Source of the DNA: Ptiloglossa arizonensis
Lineage: Eukaryota; Arthropoda; Insecta; Hymenoptera; Colletidae
Reading direction: 5' to 3'
Length of the DNA: 64,000 nucleotides
NCBI RefSeq assembly: GCF_051014685.1
Contig: NC_135055.1
Location: 20,357,501 to 20,421,500, forward strand
The notes under the pieces are model-generated. The model was not told where the DNA came from and did no database searches. It saw only the letters and a list, made by a program, of their open reading frames with translations. Shown here in pieces: positions 1 to 13,258 of this stretch (position 1 is the first letter of the stretch; the number at the start of each line of letters is the position of its first letter). Made by a program: the position numbers and the translations under genes.

Positions 1-1050
1 ATTGCACCGTGACACGCACGCGGGACGTCCCATCGTCCTCGCCGGTTCCTCGTGTCATCGGTCGGAAAGTCGCCTATCGCTCGTGCTGCCGGAAGACCAG
101 CTTTCGACGAATCACCGATGCACACCGTTCAATTATCTCTCCTTAAATGTACGGTACCGTGACGGTTGAAAAAGGAGTTGGCGCGAAACGAATGGAAAAG
201 AACCGTCTCTGCGGCTACCGGCTTGGTCGCTGGGACGTTCGATGGACTGTTTATTAATCGCGACTAGGTCGATAAAAAATTAAAACACTCGCGGAAACGG
301 CTCCGTTCCTCCTTCCAGTTCCGTACACCGATCACGGTTGCAAAGTTTCGAAATTCCTTCGTGGAAATCTATATCGAAGATCACCTTCGAGAACAGAGAA
401 CCGTCCTGTCGGGTAAGAGAGCCGGATTACGATGATACCGCGATGTTATCTTTAACGAAGAACTTTCGAGGCGCGCGATATACACGGACGAAAGTTTGCG
501 CGAGTCAAGGTCGGATGTGTTGCCAATCGATAGCTACCAGATGGTTCGAGTGGTACTCTCCGGGAAAAAATCAGTCCCGATGCGCAACGTGTGCACAAAA
601 GTCGAAGACGATAGGAGAACTCGCGTTGGTTCGTCTTCCACCGGCGAGTGTATCGTTGTCGCGTATTTATCCCGCGTGTGACGAACGAACGAAGCACACT
701 CGTGCCCCGAACGAGGTTTCGCGCCAGAGGGCACGGTTGGCTAGGAAAATCGGTGCCCCGAGCGAAACGTCCGGCCGACCATTGTCGACAGACCCGTTCC
801 GGCTTAATACGATTTTTATTCGGAAGACACGAGAGACTTCTGGTGGAAACGAACCCCAAAACCCGGCCTAATGGTCCGCGAAACAAACGCCAGAACGATC
901 CTCCCAGGGCTCGGTCGTTCCCGCGATCCCCAACGAGGCCACCCCCGTCGAAAGCGGTGATTTAATTTCGGGGACTCATCTTCCAGATTGGGGGCGCACT
1001 AACTTTTCAATCAGCCGTCAAGTCCGCGGTCGCGAGGAGAGTCGAACGGC

Positions 1051-1088
1051 GGAGGGTGGAGGGCGGAGGGCGGAGGGCGGAGGGTGGA
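1051..1088. repeat. GGAGGGC/GGAGGGT heptamer repeat
   Basis: About five G-rich units in a row. The strand has regular G triplets and could form a G-quadruplex. Confidence 0.8.
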
Positions 1089-2910
1089 GCGCTGCGGGCC
1101 ACAAGTACCCTCGACGAAACGCTCCTAAATTCCTACATGCAGGGCACACGGTGACTTATGGGCATCGTTTCGAGGGTCAAACCAGGGACGAAAACAACGA
1201 TGGAAAAAGTTCCGTGGAACGTATGTTCCGTTTCCAGCGTTTCTCTCAGGCCCGATTGGACTCTCGGCGACCCTTGTCCCATCGTCGACGATACCGCGCG
1301 GAAAAACAAAACCGTATCGCGTTGTTGCGTACTTCGAATCATTTGGAAACGTTTCTTTCCGTAAATAATACGGCCAGGTAACGAACTGTATCCGCGCGCG
1401 TACTTTTTTTTTTTTTTTTATCGTAAACAGAGGGTACAAGTTTCGAAAGCGTATTTCGCGTTCAAAAGTGCGTAACAATTTCCGAAAGGTTGAACGTTCC
1501 AGCGAAGGTAATTTCAAAAGTATTACGTTTGCTTTATCGTTAAACGCGTTTGCGCGGTTTCGACGTTGGTTTCGTTCGGGGATGGTGGGCAAGGGAGGAG
1601 GGTGGCGGGGGGAAATCGAAAACATTTCTCCGTGTTTGACGAGCTTCGGGCGTTTCATACGACGCATGGTTACCCCGAATAAAAAATTGACGAGCAAAAG
1701 TTCGCCACGGATTTTTGCAACGCGTGTCGTCGATGCGAAAGTTCGGGTCGGACAGCTCGGGCTCGAAGCGACGCGGAGGGTCGGAGGGTGGCCCGGAAAG
1801 CATCGAGATTCAAAGCCGGCTTAATCCGCGCGGCCGAGCCTGTGGAAATATTTTCTTAACGAGAATATTCAATTTTGCCGATCGATTCCCGGCGTTCCTG
1901 GCCGTAGGAAATTATTCGCGGCGCCCTTGTACGCTGCTTCGTCGCGGCGAGATATCGGTTTCGTCCCCCCCTCCCTCCTCGATTCCTCGCGTTAGCGCGA
2001 AAAACCGTCGAGGAGCGCGCCGGATAAGTTTCGAGCTCGATAAACCTCGGGCTGAGAGGGATCGATGGGGTCTTTGTCTTCGAAGTTAACGCGCCTCTGT
2101 TCTCTTTCTTCCAAATTGCAATCGCTCCTCGATAAACGTCCTTGCCCTCCTTCGAACGAGCATTTGTCCCTTAATCTTTCAAAGAACTATTCTCGGTCGA
2201 AGACCTCGCGGACGCGTTACCTAGTAAAATATCGAAAAGAAAAATTAATCCGATTCTTACTCTCTCGAAAAGAATCCTCCACCTACCCCGTTTATTTGTG
2301 TCAACGATGCAACGATGCATCGGCTCGCTCGAGAAGAACCGATGCAATTTCGTAAAGTACATCGGTGACAAAAAATGAGAGAGGAACGAACAAGGACTCC
2401 GGAAAAAAACCTCCATTTTTCTATCCCCGTGGAAGACGGATCCGGTCGTATTTCCATTGAAAATTCCCCGACGTGAAAATCGTCGATGCAGACCGCGTTG
2501 CATGTCCGCGAGGGATGCAACTCTGGACCAATTGCTGGTACAAGGAGAAAGTTTCGTCGATAGCCTTCCCGTACAACGAATTCCGATACGATCGTTTTGG
2601 CTTTAATATCGCCGCCGCGACCGTTAGAATTTCGCGATCGAATCCCCGACCCGACGGGTCCCGATTCCGGGCATTCGGAATATTATGAACACGAGCCGCG
2701 AGATTAATCGTTAAATTACTCGTTAATGCGAGCCGTTTAATAACAACGAGCCGTGCACGCAGCCTCGAAATCGCCCCGTAAGCGGCGCACATCTGTTTCC
2801 CATCGGTCCCGACGAATTCCCGTCTCGCGAATTTCCCACGAATTTACCAGCAACGATTATTCCTTCCTTCCTTCCTGCGGGAACGGCAGAAAAATCTGGA
2901 GCTGATCGAC

Positions 2911-2953
2911 GATAACGACTACGACGAGGTTGACGACAACGACTATAGCAAGC

Positions 2954-2987
<34 letters not shown>
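2911..2987. repeat. ACG trinucleotide tract
   Basis: An impure start is followed by about eleven perfect ACG units from 2953 on. Any Thr, Asp or Arg runs read from it are simple repeat, not protein. Confidence 0.9.
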
Positions 2988-5419
2988 TTATTTCACTTTC
3001 CCGGCAAATGGCACATAAACATAGCCACAGGGTGTGGGAGCAAGGGTCGGACGAAGGCTATGGGAGTCCCCGGGTTAACCAACCGAATAGAAGTATGATT
3101 TATAAGAAGAGGGAGGTGACCTCGCGGGGAAACGAGAGTTCTTACCGTTTGCGAAACGTCGGGACGCCGCGCGCCTCGAAATCCGAGAGAGATTTTTCGC
3201 CCTCCTCTTTCCCCCGATATACTTGTCACGTACACGTTCCTAGTCGGTTAAACGTTAAACAAACGCAGCGAACGATCGCTGCGTTTCTTCCTCGAGACGG
3301 TGACAAGGTGTTCCGTATAATTAAATTCGTGCCAGGGAGTAGAATGACGCACTCGCGCCGAAAAACCGTGCTCGTACGAGGCAGAGGTGTAAGGAGTTTA
3401 ATTTCGACGACGGGTATCGAACGAACGTTCTTAGGAACGTTTCGCGCGGGAAAAATTGATCAGGGGTGGTACGGAGAGGTGAGAAAATTATTCGTACCGG
3501 GCTGGACGCGTTTTTTATATCTTCGCGAGTGGTTTCATCGTTCATCGGGACTGAAGAAACGCCCCGTGTAAAAAATTGTACGTTTCGCGACGCGCGTGGC
3601 GCTCGTACCGCGTGAAATATTTAACGATCGAGATTTCTTTGAGGTTTCCGATCGGGAACCGGTAAATCCGTAGGATCGTCGTTCAAAGAGGAGGTTGCCC
3701 GACCAACGGTGAAGAAAGGGTAGATTTCTCTTTGTCTCCGAGATCCTCGAGTCGACTAAACGCCCAAGGGTTTCCTCGCACCCCCGTCGTTCGATAAAAC
3801 GTGCGAGCCGAACGGTGAGTCGCCGATTTTTGTAATTGCTTCGCGCTTCGACGACTCGGATACGCGATCTCTTTCTTTCTCGTAGCGCGATGGGAAACAA
3901 AGTGCTCGTAAATCCACCCTCCGACCCCCGAGAGTCGGGAAACGCGCGAGTATTTAGGCCGTTGCCCGCTACTTACCAGGAATATCCGAGAATCGCGTAT
4001 CTTTCCGCCCCACTAATTTCGGGGCCGAAGAGAAACGAGCGTGAAACGGCGAACGATACCGTGCAACGATCGTTAAGTGCATTAGGTGGCTGTTGGTTCT
4101 CGAAGGAGAACGTTACGTTGCAGTTGGAACGAGGAGGGTCGGCGCGAAGGTCGGAGGGACAACCTGCCGTTGAGGTTCCGCTCTCGGTGCAGATTTCGTT
4201 ATCGAGCGCGTAAGCCACCGCTTCGAGCGGAATTTCGTCCAACGGAGACGAATATCCTCCGACGAAAAAACCGTACGAGGTATCCGTGCGCGGACCGCTC
4301 GATGAAATTTCGATGAAAAAATCGCAACGAAAGCAAAACTCCGGGAAACGTATCGGTTTCGCGCGATATTTAATTCCATCGGTGCGCGCGGCGTAAGTTT
4401 CTCGGCGATTCCACCGGAAATTGTGTTGCGAACGTTGAACGCGAAATGGGAAAAACGAGAAAAGAAAAAAAAAGAAAAAAGAAGGGAAAACTCTCCCCGC
4501 GAACACTGTAGAATATTTTCCCGCGCGAGTTGTAAAATTTCCCCAGACACCCGGGACGGAGTAATTATTTTCGATCCCCGGGTCGAAAGAGGAAAGAGTC
4601 TTTGTGCCCTCCCACGCGCGCGACACCGGGCACGTCGATAAAACTACGAAATCCGGTCGGGAGTTTAATTTTTTATAGTATCCCGATTCCTACGCGCCGT
4701 AAAACCTAACCCATTGTCTCTGGCTGGTATTTCAACGATTTAAATGTCCGATACGTCGAGGTTCGGGCGAAGCGCGGTGTCCGCGGACACGTCCGAGCCG
4801 TCCGTGGATTAATTTACAGCCGGTTTTCATTGGGTTTGACGTGCCGGGAATTTGATGGAATTTTATAGGGGCTGCGCGTCCCGGCCCTCTAAATATTTGG
4901 ATTATTTTTCCTCAAAAGGTCGCGCGTATCCACGAATCTGCTTTCAGCCCGGCACCGAGCTGCTTTCCCCGTAACCCGGACCCGCACCGGGGAAACCGCT
5001 AATTCCGATATTCCATTTTTTTTTTCTTTCACCGCCCCCTTGTTCCACGTGCCGAACCACCCCTCGGTCTCCCGTCGAGTAGCTCGCGTTTAATCGCAAA
5101 GTCGCTAATCGGCCGCGACGAGTCCCCCCGCTCGCTGGGAACCTCGCGGAACGCAAAAACCCAAGAAGGTTCCTTCTTTCCCGCAGAGTCGAGGAGGGAG
5201 GTATAATGATTCATCCCTTTCCGCGTCGGGACTGCGCGGCGACATCCGTCGAATCCGATTAATCAAATCGAAAGATCCTTTCGTGGGGCGCGTTACGAAG
5301 CAATTAAAGCGCAGGATTAATTGCGACCGCACGCCGGGAAAAATAAGTCCATAAATTAACGACGCTCGACGGTGCCTGCCCCTTGCCAAACCACCGCCCT
5401 CCTCCTCCACTTCCTCCTA

Positions 5420-5451
<32 letters not shown>

Positions 5452-5718
5452 ACACCCCATCCCTGTCTCGTCCTCTTATCCCCCGTTTCCACCGGCTCGA
5501 CGCATACTCCCTCGACCCACGGACGAACGACCGACAATCTTTTCTCTTGCCACGGATAACTTATTGCCCGGACTACGCACTATGCATTTCCGAACCGATT
5601 AAGCTGTTATCCGACTTCTTTCCTTCGCGCGGAAAACTCGCGGGGAAGAATCGAGGGAGAGTTTTCAACGCACCGGTGTAGACGAATTCTTAGAACCTTC
5701 TTTCTTGGAAAGAGAGTC

Positions 5719-5905
5719 TCTCGCGACAAGAAAGCGGGTCGAAATTCTCGCGAAGCGGTCGTCCCTCGATTTCTAGGATCTCGCGACAACAATACGAATG
5801 AAAAGTCTCGCGTGATGATTTTCCATCGATTTCTAGCATCTCGCGAGGACGATACCGGTCGAAATTCTCGCGAGGCGGTCGTTCCACGGTTTCGAGAACC
5901 TCGCG
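5719..5905. repeat. Degenerate tandem array, exact 60-bp period
   Basis: The motif TCTCGCGA recurs at 5719, 5779 and 5839, with a one-base variant (CCTCGCGA) at 5899: exactly 60 bp each time. Each unit also carries a second TCTCGCG in its middle and an ending like TCGATTTCTAG. Units differ by many substitutions but almost no indels. Because 60 is a multiple of three, one minus-strand frame stays open through the whole array. Confidence 0.85.
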
Positions 5906-7320
5906 AAACGGTTCTCCGTCGTTTCGCAGGGTCTCCGTAACGCGATACGCTTCGAGTAAAAGTTTTCATTATCGTAGCCGGCACGTTCGCCGAAAAGGTT
6001 AGCCGATCGAGTAAGAACGGATACGGCGAGAAACCATGCAGATCGCCGAGGCGAGAGTTAATCTTTTACGATCCATTGCAACTTCGTTCGGGTAACCGTC
6101 CTTCTTATCTTTTATTGCCCGTTTCCAGCATTATCCGGCGTCGCGCGAACGACACCGATGATATTTCGAGCGTGCACGAGAGGAGACCCGTAGTCGGCGC
6201 TTTTCCGCTCCTTTCTTCTCCGTTTTCGACGGACAGTTTTCCCCCCGGGTGGAAAAGGAGTCGGTGCGGTTCGCCGAGCCGGGGTTACGAACACGGATTG
6301 TCCCGCCACTGGACCGGATTTTATCGATCGAGCTATCCGTGAATATCCGCTAATGGCCGCCACCTACGAATTCGTCGACGACGGGAATACCGCTCGCGAG
6401 GAGGGGGCAGGAGGGAACCCCGCGAAGCCTCGCGGATTTTAACCAACCGCGATACGATACGTGGTCACCCGAGAATAGAAGTTTAAATTATTTTCGAAAC
6501 TGTTAATTATGCGGGAAAAAAAGCTTCGGACAAAAGTTGGTATCGAGGGGCGTGTTCGATGCGACTAGAATTTTCGCATTCGTTCTCTAGAGAAAATTAC
6601 CGCGTGAGATCGAAAAGAGGAAACTATACATAGAAGGAGAATATTTTAATTAAAATGTCGTCTCTTGAATCTTGTATAACGGAATCGAGAAATATTTCGT
6701 CCATCGCGGGTCACCGTGGAAACGAGTACAAAAGTACCATCCTTTTGAAAGATTCTGGAATCCCGAGGAGATCCCACCGAATCGTAATCGCGTGTTATTC
6801 GAAGGGTGTCCGTCGCCCGTGGTCAAAGAAATAATTTCTCTTCGTTTCTTCGGATTTCGCGCGATCACGAGGCGTGCTCACGATGCGTTTTATCGGGCGT
6901 TCGAAGTCGGTTTCTCCACGTTGGCGTTCGATTCGCGAACGATCGCGTCTTCGCGGTCCAACGGCGACGAACCGAGACGCGGTTCGATGGCTGGGTTTCC
7001 GGTGGCGGTACGGCAACGAGAGGGACCGATGAGATTCCAGCGACGGAAAACGCTGACTGGGAAATAACCGGCGTCGGTGAGGGACGGCGTCGCTTTTTTT
7101 ATGCGACACAAAGTAGCACTTTGCCAAATGACCCGAGTCTCTTTAGGGCGCGAGCGAGCGAGCGAGCGGCGCCCAGCTTCGGGAGCTCGCGGGAATCGCG
7201 CGACAACGCGAACGGAAATTCGTTCCTTCGTGATCGAAGCCGACCCCTACCCAACGGTCTTTGTATCCGTGCCAGCCTCGAGGAACGAGGCGACGTTAAT
7301 TTCGCGGGGGTGATTCTGAG

Positions 7321-7387
7321 TGAAAAAAAAAAAAAGAAGAAGAGGAAGAAAGCGAAAAAAAGGAACAAAAAAGAAAAGAAGAAGAAA
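7321..7387. repeat. A/G-rich tract
   Basis: A long purine run begins with 13 A after GTG. On the minus strand it is a strong pyrimidine tract ending TTTCACTCAG at 7316, which mimics a splice acceptor. Confidence 0.85.
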
Positions 7388-8844
7388 ATCAAGATCGATT
7401 TACGCGCAGACCGAGAACACTCGAGGCGAGACGATCGAACGAACGAACGACCCTGCTACCCCACGGAAGACGGAACCATTTCCATAATTGGGAATAAAAT
7501 TGCGCCGGTGTTTCGTGGCCGGTTGTTCGAGTCATCGTCGCAGCGTCAGGGCCAATTTCAGCCGGGACGCAACGCTCGAGACCGCGACCATATATCTGCT
7601 TTATAAATATTAAACCGAGGGTATCACCGGCCCGCCCGTGAGAGAAGGTATCATAACCTTAAGACGTCGGACTGTGCATTGAAGGGGGATCTCGGGGATT
7701 TGAGGATTGCATCCCTCGTTTCGCGATATTACCCTTTAGACTCGGGGACTTACGCTCTCGAGGATACGTACACACGTACGCCGCGACGCTGTACGTGAAA
7801 TTACGACGTCGACGCGTTCGCGACGCCCGTCCTACCCGGGAACACCGTGTCGCCGATTGATTTTCGGAAACCGTTCGCGGGACCCGAGTTTTCTCCAGGG
7901 GTGGTCACCCACCGCCGCGCCCTAATGTTCCAGCCATTAGAAACCGGACAGGATCGGCCACGTTCGAGCGTTTAGAGATTATACCTAACAATTTTAACAG
8001 GCGTCGAACGCAACCGTGGAACGTCTCCGCGTTCGACCGGTCCAGGACACCGCGAGAGTTCATGCGAGTACCGCTATTTTCGAGTAGCCGCGAAATACTG
8101 AAAATTGTGATCAGGAGGACTTTCGATCTCAGCCCGTTTCCCTCGTAACCTTCCCTGGTTGATCGTCGACGTAAAATTCGCGCGTCGGGACGTTCGCGAC
8201 GAGTTCAACGCGGAGAAATAAGCACGACGATGGTACACCCGCATTAACGAGAATCCTCGCGGCGTTCGAGACACTGGAGGAGACTTGGTGAGTTTCGTTC
8301 GCACCCCCCTCTTGTACTTCGACCTCGAGGAGACCCCGGACGAGGGTTTAAGCAGCCGCCGAGAACAGTGCGCGCGACTTCTCGTTATTAATTACTCGAA
8401 AACTCGAGGCCCGACAGCGGGAATCGGCGCTCCTCGAAACAACACCGACACGAATCTCGAGCGGTTCTCGCGCGGATTTACGACACGGTGATCGTGGTAA
8501 ATGGTACCGGGGACCGGTCGATCGTTTTTCACGCGATCTCCGGTGATTTTTCAAACGCTCCCCGCGCCACGGGAGCCACCGGGAACGCGGATACGCTCCA
8601 GATCCGCGCGGACGCACGCGAGATCTTTCAAAGGTCGAGCACTCGCGCGAGCCTCGGTTGAGATTTCGCGGTCAAAAGTCCACACAGGCGCTGGAAAAAC
8701 CGACTGTGTTCTACGAACGAAATTGAGTTTTTAAAGAATCTTTGCCAAGATCGGTCCCCCTTTGTAGGTGCGCGAGATACAAGAGGAAAGTGGGACAGAG
8801 AAATATCGGTGGAAAATTACACGTGGAAGTGAAAGAGATTGTTA

Positions 8845-8926
8845 CATTCTCGTACTCCGTTATTAATTTATAACGCGTCGAATTGTTGTCGAATTTTTGC
8901 ATTCTCGTACTCCGTTATGAATTTAT
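8845..8926. repeat. 27-bp direct repeat separated by 28 bp
   Basis: Copies at 8845-8871 and 8900-8926 begin CATTCTCGTACTCCGTTAT and differ at one base (TAATTTAT versus GAATTTAT). The spacer itself contains two similar words (CGAATTGTTGT, CGAATTTTT). Confidence 0.88.
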
Positions 8927-9798
8927 CTTTGGTCCTCGACACGCGCGACTCGCACCGTTTCGGAAGAAGTCTCGAGCGGTGGCTCGCGCTCCGTGTTTCT
9001 TCGGCGAAGGTTCAATTTACCGCGAGAGACGAAACGATTCGTGGAAAAGGGACACGGCTGAAACACGGTTTCCAGATCCGAAGCATTGTCGCGGTGGTTT
9101 CGAAAGGAGCGGAAAAAACGCCGACGGAGAAAAGGAGAGACGCGACGACAACGGTGTTTCCACGGGCGTCTATAAACGCGGGCCCGTCGAGCGGAAAATG
9201 CGGCCGAAAACAATGCGCGCCGCGCGATCCTGAGAGGAACTCGTCCGCGAGGAGGGTAGGGAGCATCGGGGAAAAGAGAAACATCGCCGGAAAGGGTATA
9301 AGAATCCCCCGGCCAATTTACCATAAACTTGGAGGTTTATGGAGGGAAAGTAGCCGGATATTACCGGAAGAAGCGCGAGAAACGCGGACCGCCGGTACGC
9401 TGCGTTACTGGATAAGAATATTAGACGAGAGGAGGGGAAAGGGAGAAAAAAAAGAAAAAGAAACAAGACCGGGGAGAGAAACGCGGAGGAAAAAAAGCCC
9501 ATGCGGAAAGAAACAACGGAATTAAAACGTCGCCTCGTGTATTTTCTTCGCGCGCGGAAAAGCGTAAACATGCGCGGCAACCACCTCCGTCGTCCCACAG
9601 CCGACTATTTACGAACCTTTTATTTAATTTGGGATTCGAATTCCACGCGCTATCCGGCACCCGGTGTGTTTCTCGTTCTCGTGGCCCGGATAAGACGACG
9701 CGTCGCGACGAGGAATTACGCGACGCCGCTCGCGAGCCTCGAACGCGTAATTCGTGTCTCGAGCATGCCGGAGATAATTAAAAAGAACCGCGACTATC

Positions 9799-10260
9799 CC
9801 GATGAGAACGGAACGGTCGCGTCGAGCGTTCAATTGTATTCTACCGGGGGACGAAAAAAAATCGGTCCCGGGGAATCACCGCGAGTAAGTAGAACGCGGG
9901 GTGTGTCTAGTAATTTTCGCTGGTACTCGCCGATGAGACTCGATTGTACTCTATGGGAAAAAAAGATGGATCGTCGGTACCGAGAGGTGGAGTATCGCGA
10001 GTAAGTAGAATGCGGCGAGTGTCTAGGAAATTTTGCTCATCCTCGCCGGTGGGAGTGCCCGGCTCGATTGTATTCTATGGAGAAAGAAAGATCGGTTCCA
10101 AGGGGAGGGGAATTACGAGTAAGTAGAACGTACAAAGAGTCCGTGAACCAGTGTTTATGCCCACCGATGGGAATGGAACGGTCGCGTCGGGGATTCCAGC
10201 GTATTCTACGGAGAAAGAAGAACCAGTTCCAAGGTGAGAGGAATCTCGAGATTCCAAATA
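9799..10260. repeat. Degenerate tandem array, 116-131-bp units, four copies
   Basis: Units align from the CCGATGAG/CCGGTGGG/CCGATGGG motif at 9800, 9931, 10047 and 10165. Shared blocks are TTGTATTCTA, then GGGAAAAAAA or GGAGAAAGAA, then CGGTACC/CGGTTCC, then GAGTAAGTAGAA(C/T)G. The first three copies carry GTAAGT at 9895, 10001 and 10119; in the fourth that part is lost. No coding frame survives across copies. Confidence 0.8.
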
Positions 10261-11238
10261 GAACGAGGCGAGTAAAATTTGCTCGGTCCGTAGGTCTTTC
10301 GAAAGATCGATCTTCGGAGCGAAGGAGAGACGCGAGTGGAACGCGGACACAGCTCGATGAATATTTTCTCCGAGGTGGGTTTCGTCGAGATTCGGTTTAC
10401 TCGAGTTACCAGTCGTTTTTTCGTCGAATCGACCATAGGTCCGGTATCGCCCGGCGCCCGTGCTCCTCTCGCGTGTAACGAGCCGAGCGATTAAGGAATC
10501 GGTCGTAACGAACGAGCGGCCGGTCGCGAGGCGATCTTTCGTAAAAATGCTCGCGAGAAAAAGCGGCGGTGGGCACGAGCACGCAACCGGCGATAATAAA
10601 TCAGAATGTTTCGTCGGGTGGTAGATGCGGGCGAAACGCGAGACGACGCGGAAGAGAGGAGGGTCGTATACGACCCCGTCTACCGTGGTCGGAAGATATC
10701 GGAGGGGTTGAAAAATTAAACAAAAACAAAAGGGCGCGCGCGCGACGACAATGAAGGAAATAAGCAGCCATTGATAACGCCGCGAATCGAGAGTCCGAGG
10801 TGGCCGACAATGGAACATCAGAATGCCTATTATACTCGGCGTAGACTCAATTATTTTAAGCCACTTTTGTGCCGCGCTAATGAACCGAACAAAAGCGGAA
10901 TATTAAACCAGCCTCCTATCCTTCTTCGCTTATCTGTCCCCAACGCGTCTACGCCGCTTGCTTCCGTAACCTTCGAGTTCGCGCGGAACGATCGATACGC
11001 AACCTTGGACGTCGATTTCGCGGGAAACTTCGATCTTACGCGCGATCGATAACGCGAGGAAGGACGTCTGGTGGATCGGGGCGAACTTTGAAAATCGACG
11101 ACTTTCTTCGTAACGATACTCGCGACGCTCGGTGAACGTTTCGCGAACCGCGCGTAAAAATCGACGATATCGGTGAGGAAATATCGCAGGTAGTTTCGGT
11201 CGATTCGTCGTAAAGTTACGAGAGCACCGGCACGGAAA

Positions 11239-11269
11239 CACCGAGGACACCGAGGACACCGAGGACACC
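11239..11269. repeat. CACCGAGGA nonamer repeat
   Basis: Three to four tandem copies of a nine-base unit. Confidence 0.85.
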
Positions 11270-13220
11270 GACGCGCGATACTACTTAAGAAGTCATCGTA
11301 CGACGGTGTAATTTCTCCGCAGGGTGACTCGGCGGATTCTTTTGACTCGGAAGAAACTAGTTTCTTCCGCGCCATCGAAGCCCCGACCGATCTCCCTCCC
11401 GTGGAATCGTAGCAAGAGAAATATCGAGAGGTGTTCTATCGAAAAATTCCGGCTCGATATCGAGGGGGAGAGCAGCGACGAGCGAACCGAGTCGATTCCC
11501 CCGCGCGCGCGACGGTATTTACTGCTTCGTAAGTCGCTTGTCGGTAGCGAGACGCCTCGAAAACCCTCGGGAAAACCTTGTTAATTAGACGTCCAAAGTA
11601 AAGCGCACGACGTAAGGCGGCACCGAGCCGGCTGAAGAGACAGAGCGGAGACGTTCTCAATGTCGGGACCCCATAGACGCGACTTTAATTCCAGGAAGAA
11701 GAGCGACGTCTTCGAAGTAAAATCCCTCTCTCCTCCATCGAGGAGGCTCTCTCCCGTCGTCGTTTTGAATAGCACGCATAATGGCATTCATCTTCGAGTC
11801 TTCTTTTTTAAAATTGTCGACGGTAAAATCGCCAACAATGGATGCGAGCGAGCGGTTATTACGTCCCCGCGCGGAGCGGATCCTGGCCGCGAACCACGAC
11901 ACGCGAAGAGCTTCGTCTACGAGAACGCGGTAAAGCCCCCCCAGCTTGCGTGATATCGAATCTGCTTCTCCGTACGGTCGGTACCGGTTATTTTTGCGCG
12001 CACGAACCTCTATCTCTCTCGTTCTCGTCTCGAGCGCGCGTACGATCCTCGACGAATTATCCAAATTTCGAAATCGCGATACGATGCTCGAATCGGGACG
12101 GTTCTCCCACTGAAAACCAGTCCGAACGCGACCTTGTTCCGACGACTTTCAATCATCGTGGAATCTTTTTTCTTTTCTTTACAAACGTATTTGTCTGTTT
12201 TTCGTTTTCATCGATACCGCTAAACGCAAAGATACGTTTCCAAACGCGAAAAAATTGCCCACAGTCAACAACGAGCTGGAATCGGCGCGAAAACGAACGC
12301 ATTCTCAACGAACGAGTATCCGCGTACAGAGCACCGACGCCGCGACGTACACGTCGAGCGTCTCCGGTAGATAATTTACTCGCCGGACAGGACTTAATTA
12401 TCCGCTTTTTCCCTTATTACTCTCGCCGTCCTCGCGCCGCGCCGATTTATGGCCGTGTCGATAAAGCCAACGGCCGTACGTTAACATTGCGTAATACTCG
12501 TACTGTCTCTATGCCGTGAAACGGGGGCCGCGATGAAAATAAGAGGGGGCCAGCCACTCGGGGCATTTTCTACGCTCCAACGATCGAGCTACGGCGAAGG
12601 ATACCCACCACCGTTCGTACAACAGAGACGGAGAGAGAAAGGAGGGGGGGAAGATGGTACAAATCGGCCGTGAAATCCAAGATTTAACCCCATCCCTCGT
12701 TCCACCCCGAGGCGACGAAACGAAGCCCCCACGCCCCACCCCACCCCACCCCGATTCGTTGATACGATAAACACCGAAAATGACAGCAGCGTCTCCCTTT
12801 CCTCCTCTCTCTCTCTCTCTCCTTCTCTCTCTTCCAAGCCCCTCTCCACGTATCCTCCGCTTCCCGACTTCCCCGAGCTCTTCGAGTTAATCACGTCAGG
12901 CAGGCAGACCCTCTGATTAAAACGGGCCTCCATCCCTTCTTATTATTATTGTTATTAGAGGAACCGAGTGCAGGGCACTCGGGGAATCGCGTCGGATAGA
13001 CGGGACCACTCCTCTCTGTCTCTCTCTCGGTCTTTGCGCGTGCGTGTGCACGTAGACGAACGCGAGCGTGTGTACGCGTGCGCGCGCGTGCTTGCTCACC
13101 TTCTCCTAATCGTCAGAATTTTCGAGATTATTAAATGGCCGACGAGACTCGGGAATGAATCTTGTTTCGCCCGTTCCTTAATTAACTTTCCTCGCCGCGC
13201 TATTAATCGCCCGAGCAAAC

Positions 13221-13258
13221 ATATACATATATATATATATATATATATATGCATATAT
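13221..13258. repeat. AT dinucleotide microsatellite
   Basis: Mostly alternating A and T, with one C and one G interruption, in an otherwise G+C-rich region. Confidence 0.95.

Noticed and set aside
2421..2541. Phase-0 terminal-exon candidate after TTGTACCAG
   Set aside because: Open for about 40 codons, but several other acceptors left of 17 kb give equally good peptides and nothing singles this out.
6650..6760. Phase-0 terminal-exon candidate reading NLSKGWYFCTRFHG
   Set aside because: Composition is attractive, but it lies 10 kb from the 17-kb exon with no polyadenylation signal close by, and it is one of several such chance candidates.
7099..7392. Phe-rich or Lys-rich frames and a strong minus-strand acceptor at 7316
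   Set aside because: The Phe/Lys runs are translations of a purine tract. The acceptor is followed in phase 0 by 22 codons and a stop, which is not distinguishable from chance.
12140..12275. Phase-0 terminal-exon candidate reading LVVDCGQFFRVWKR
   Set aside because: Same reason: the acceptor is fair, but there is no independent support.
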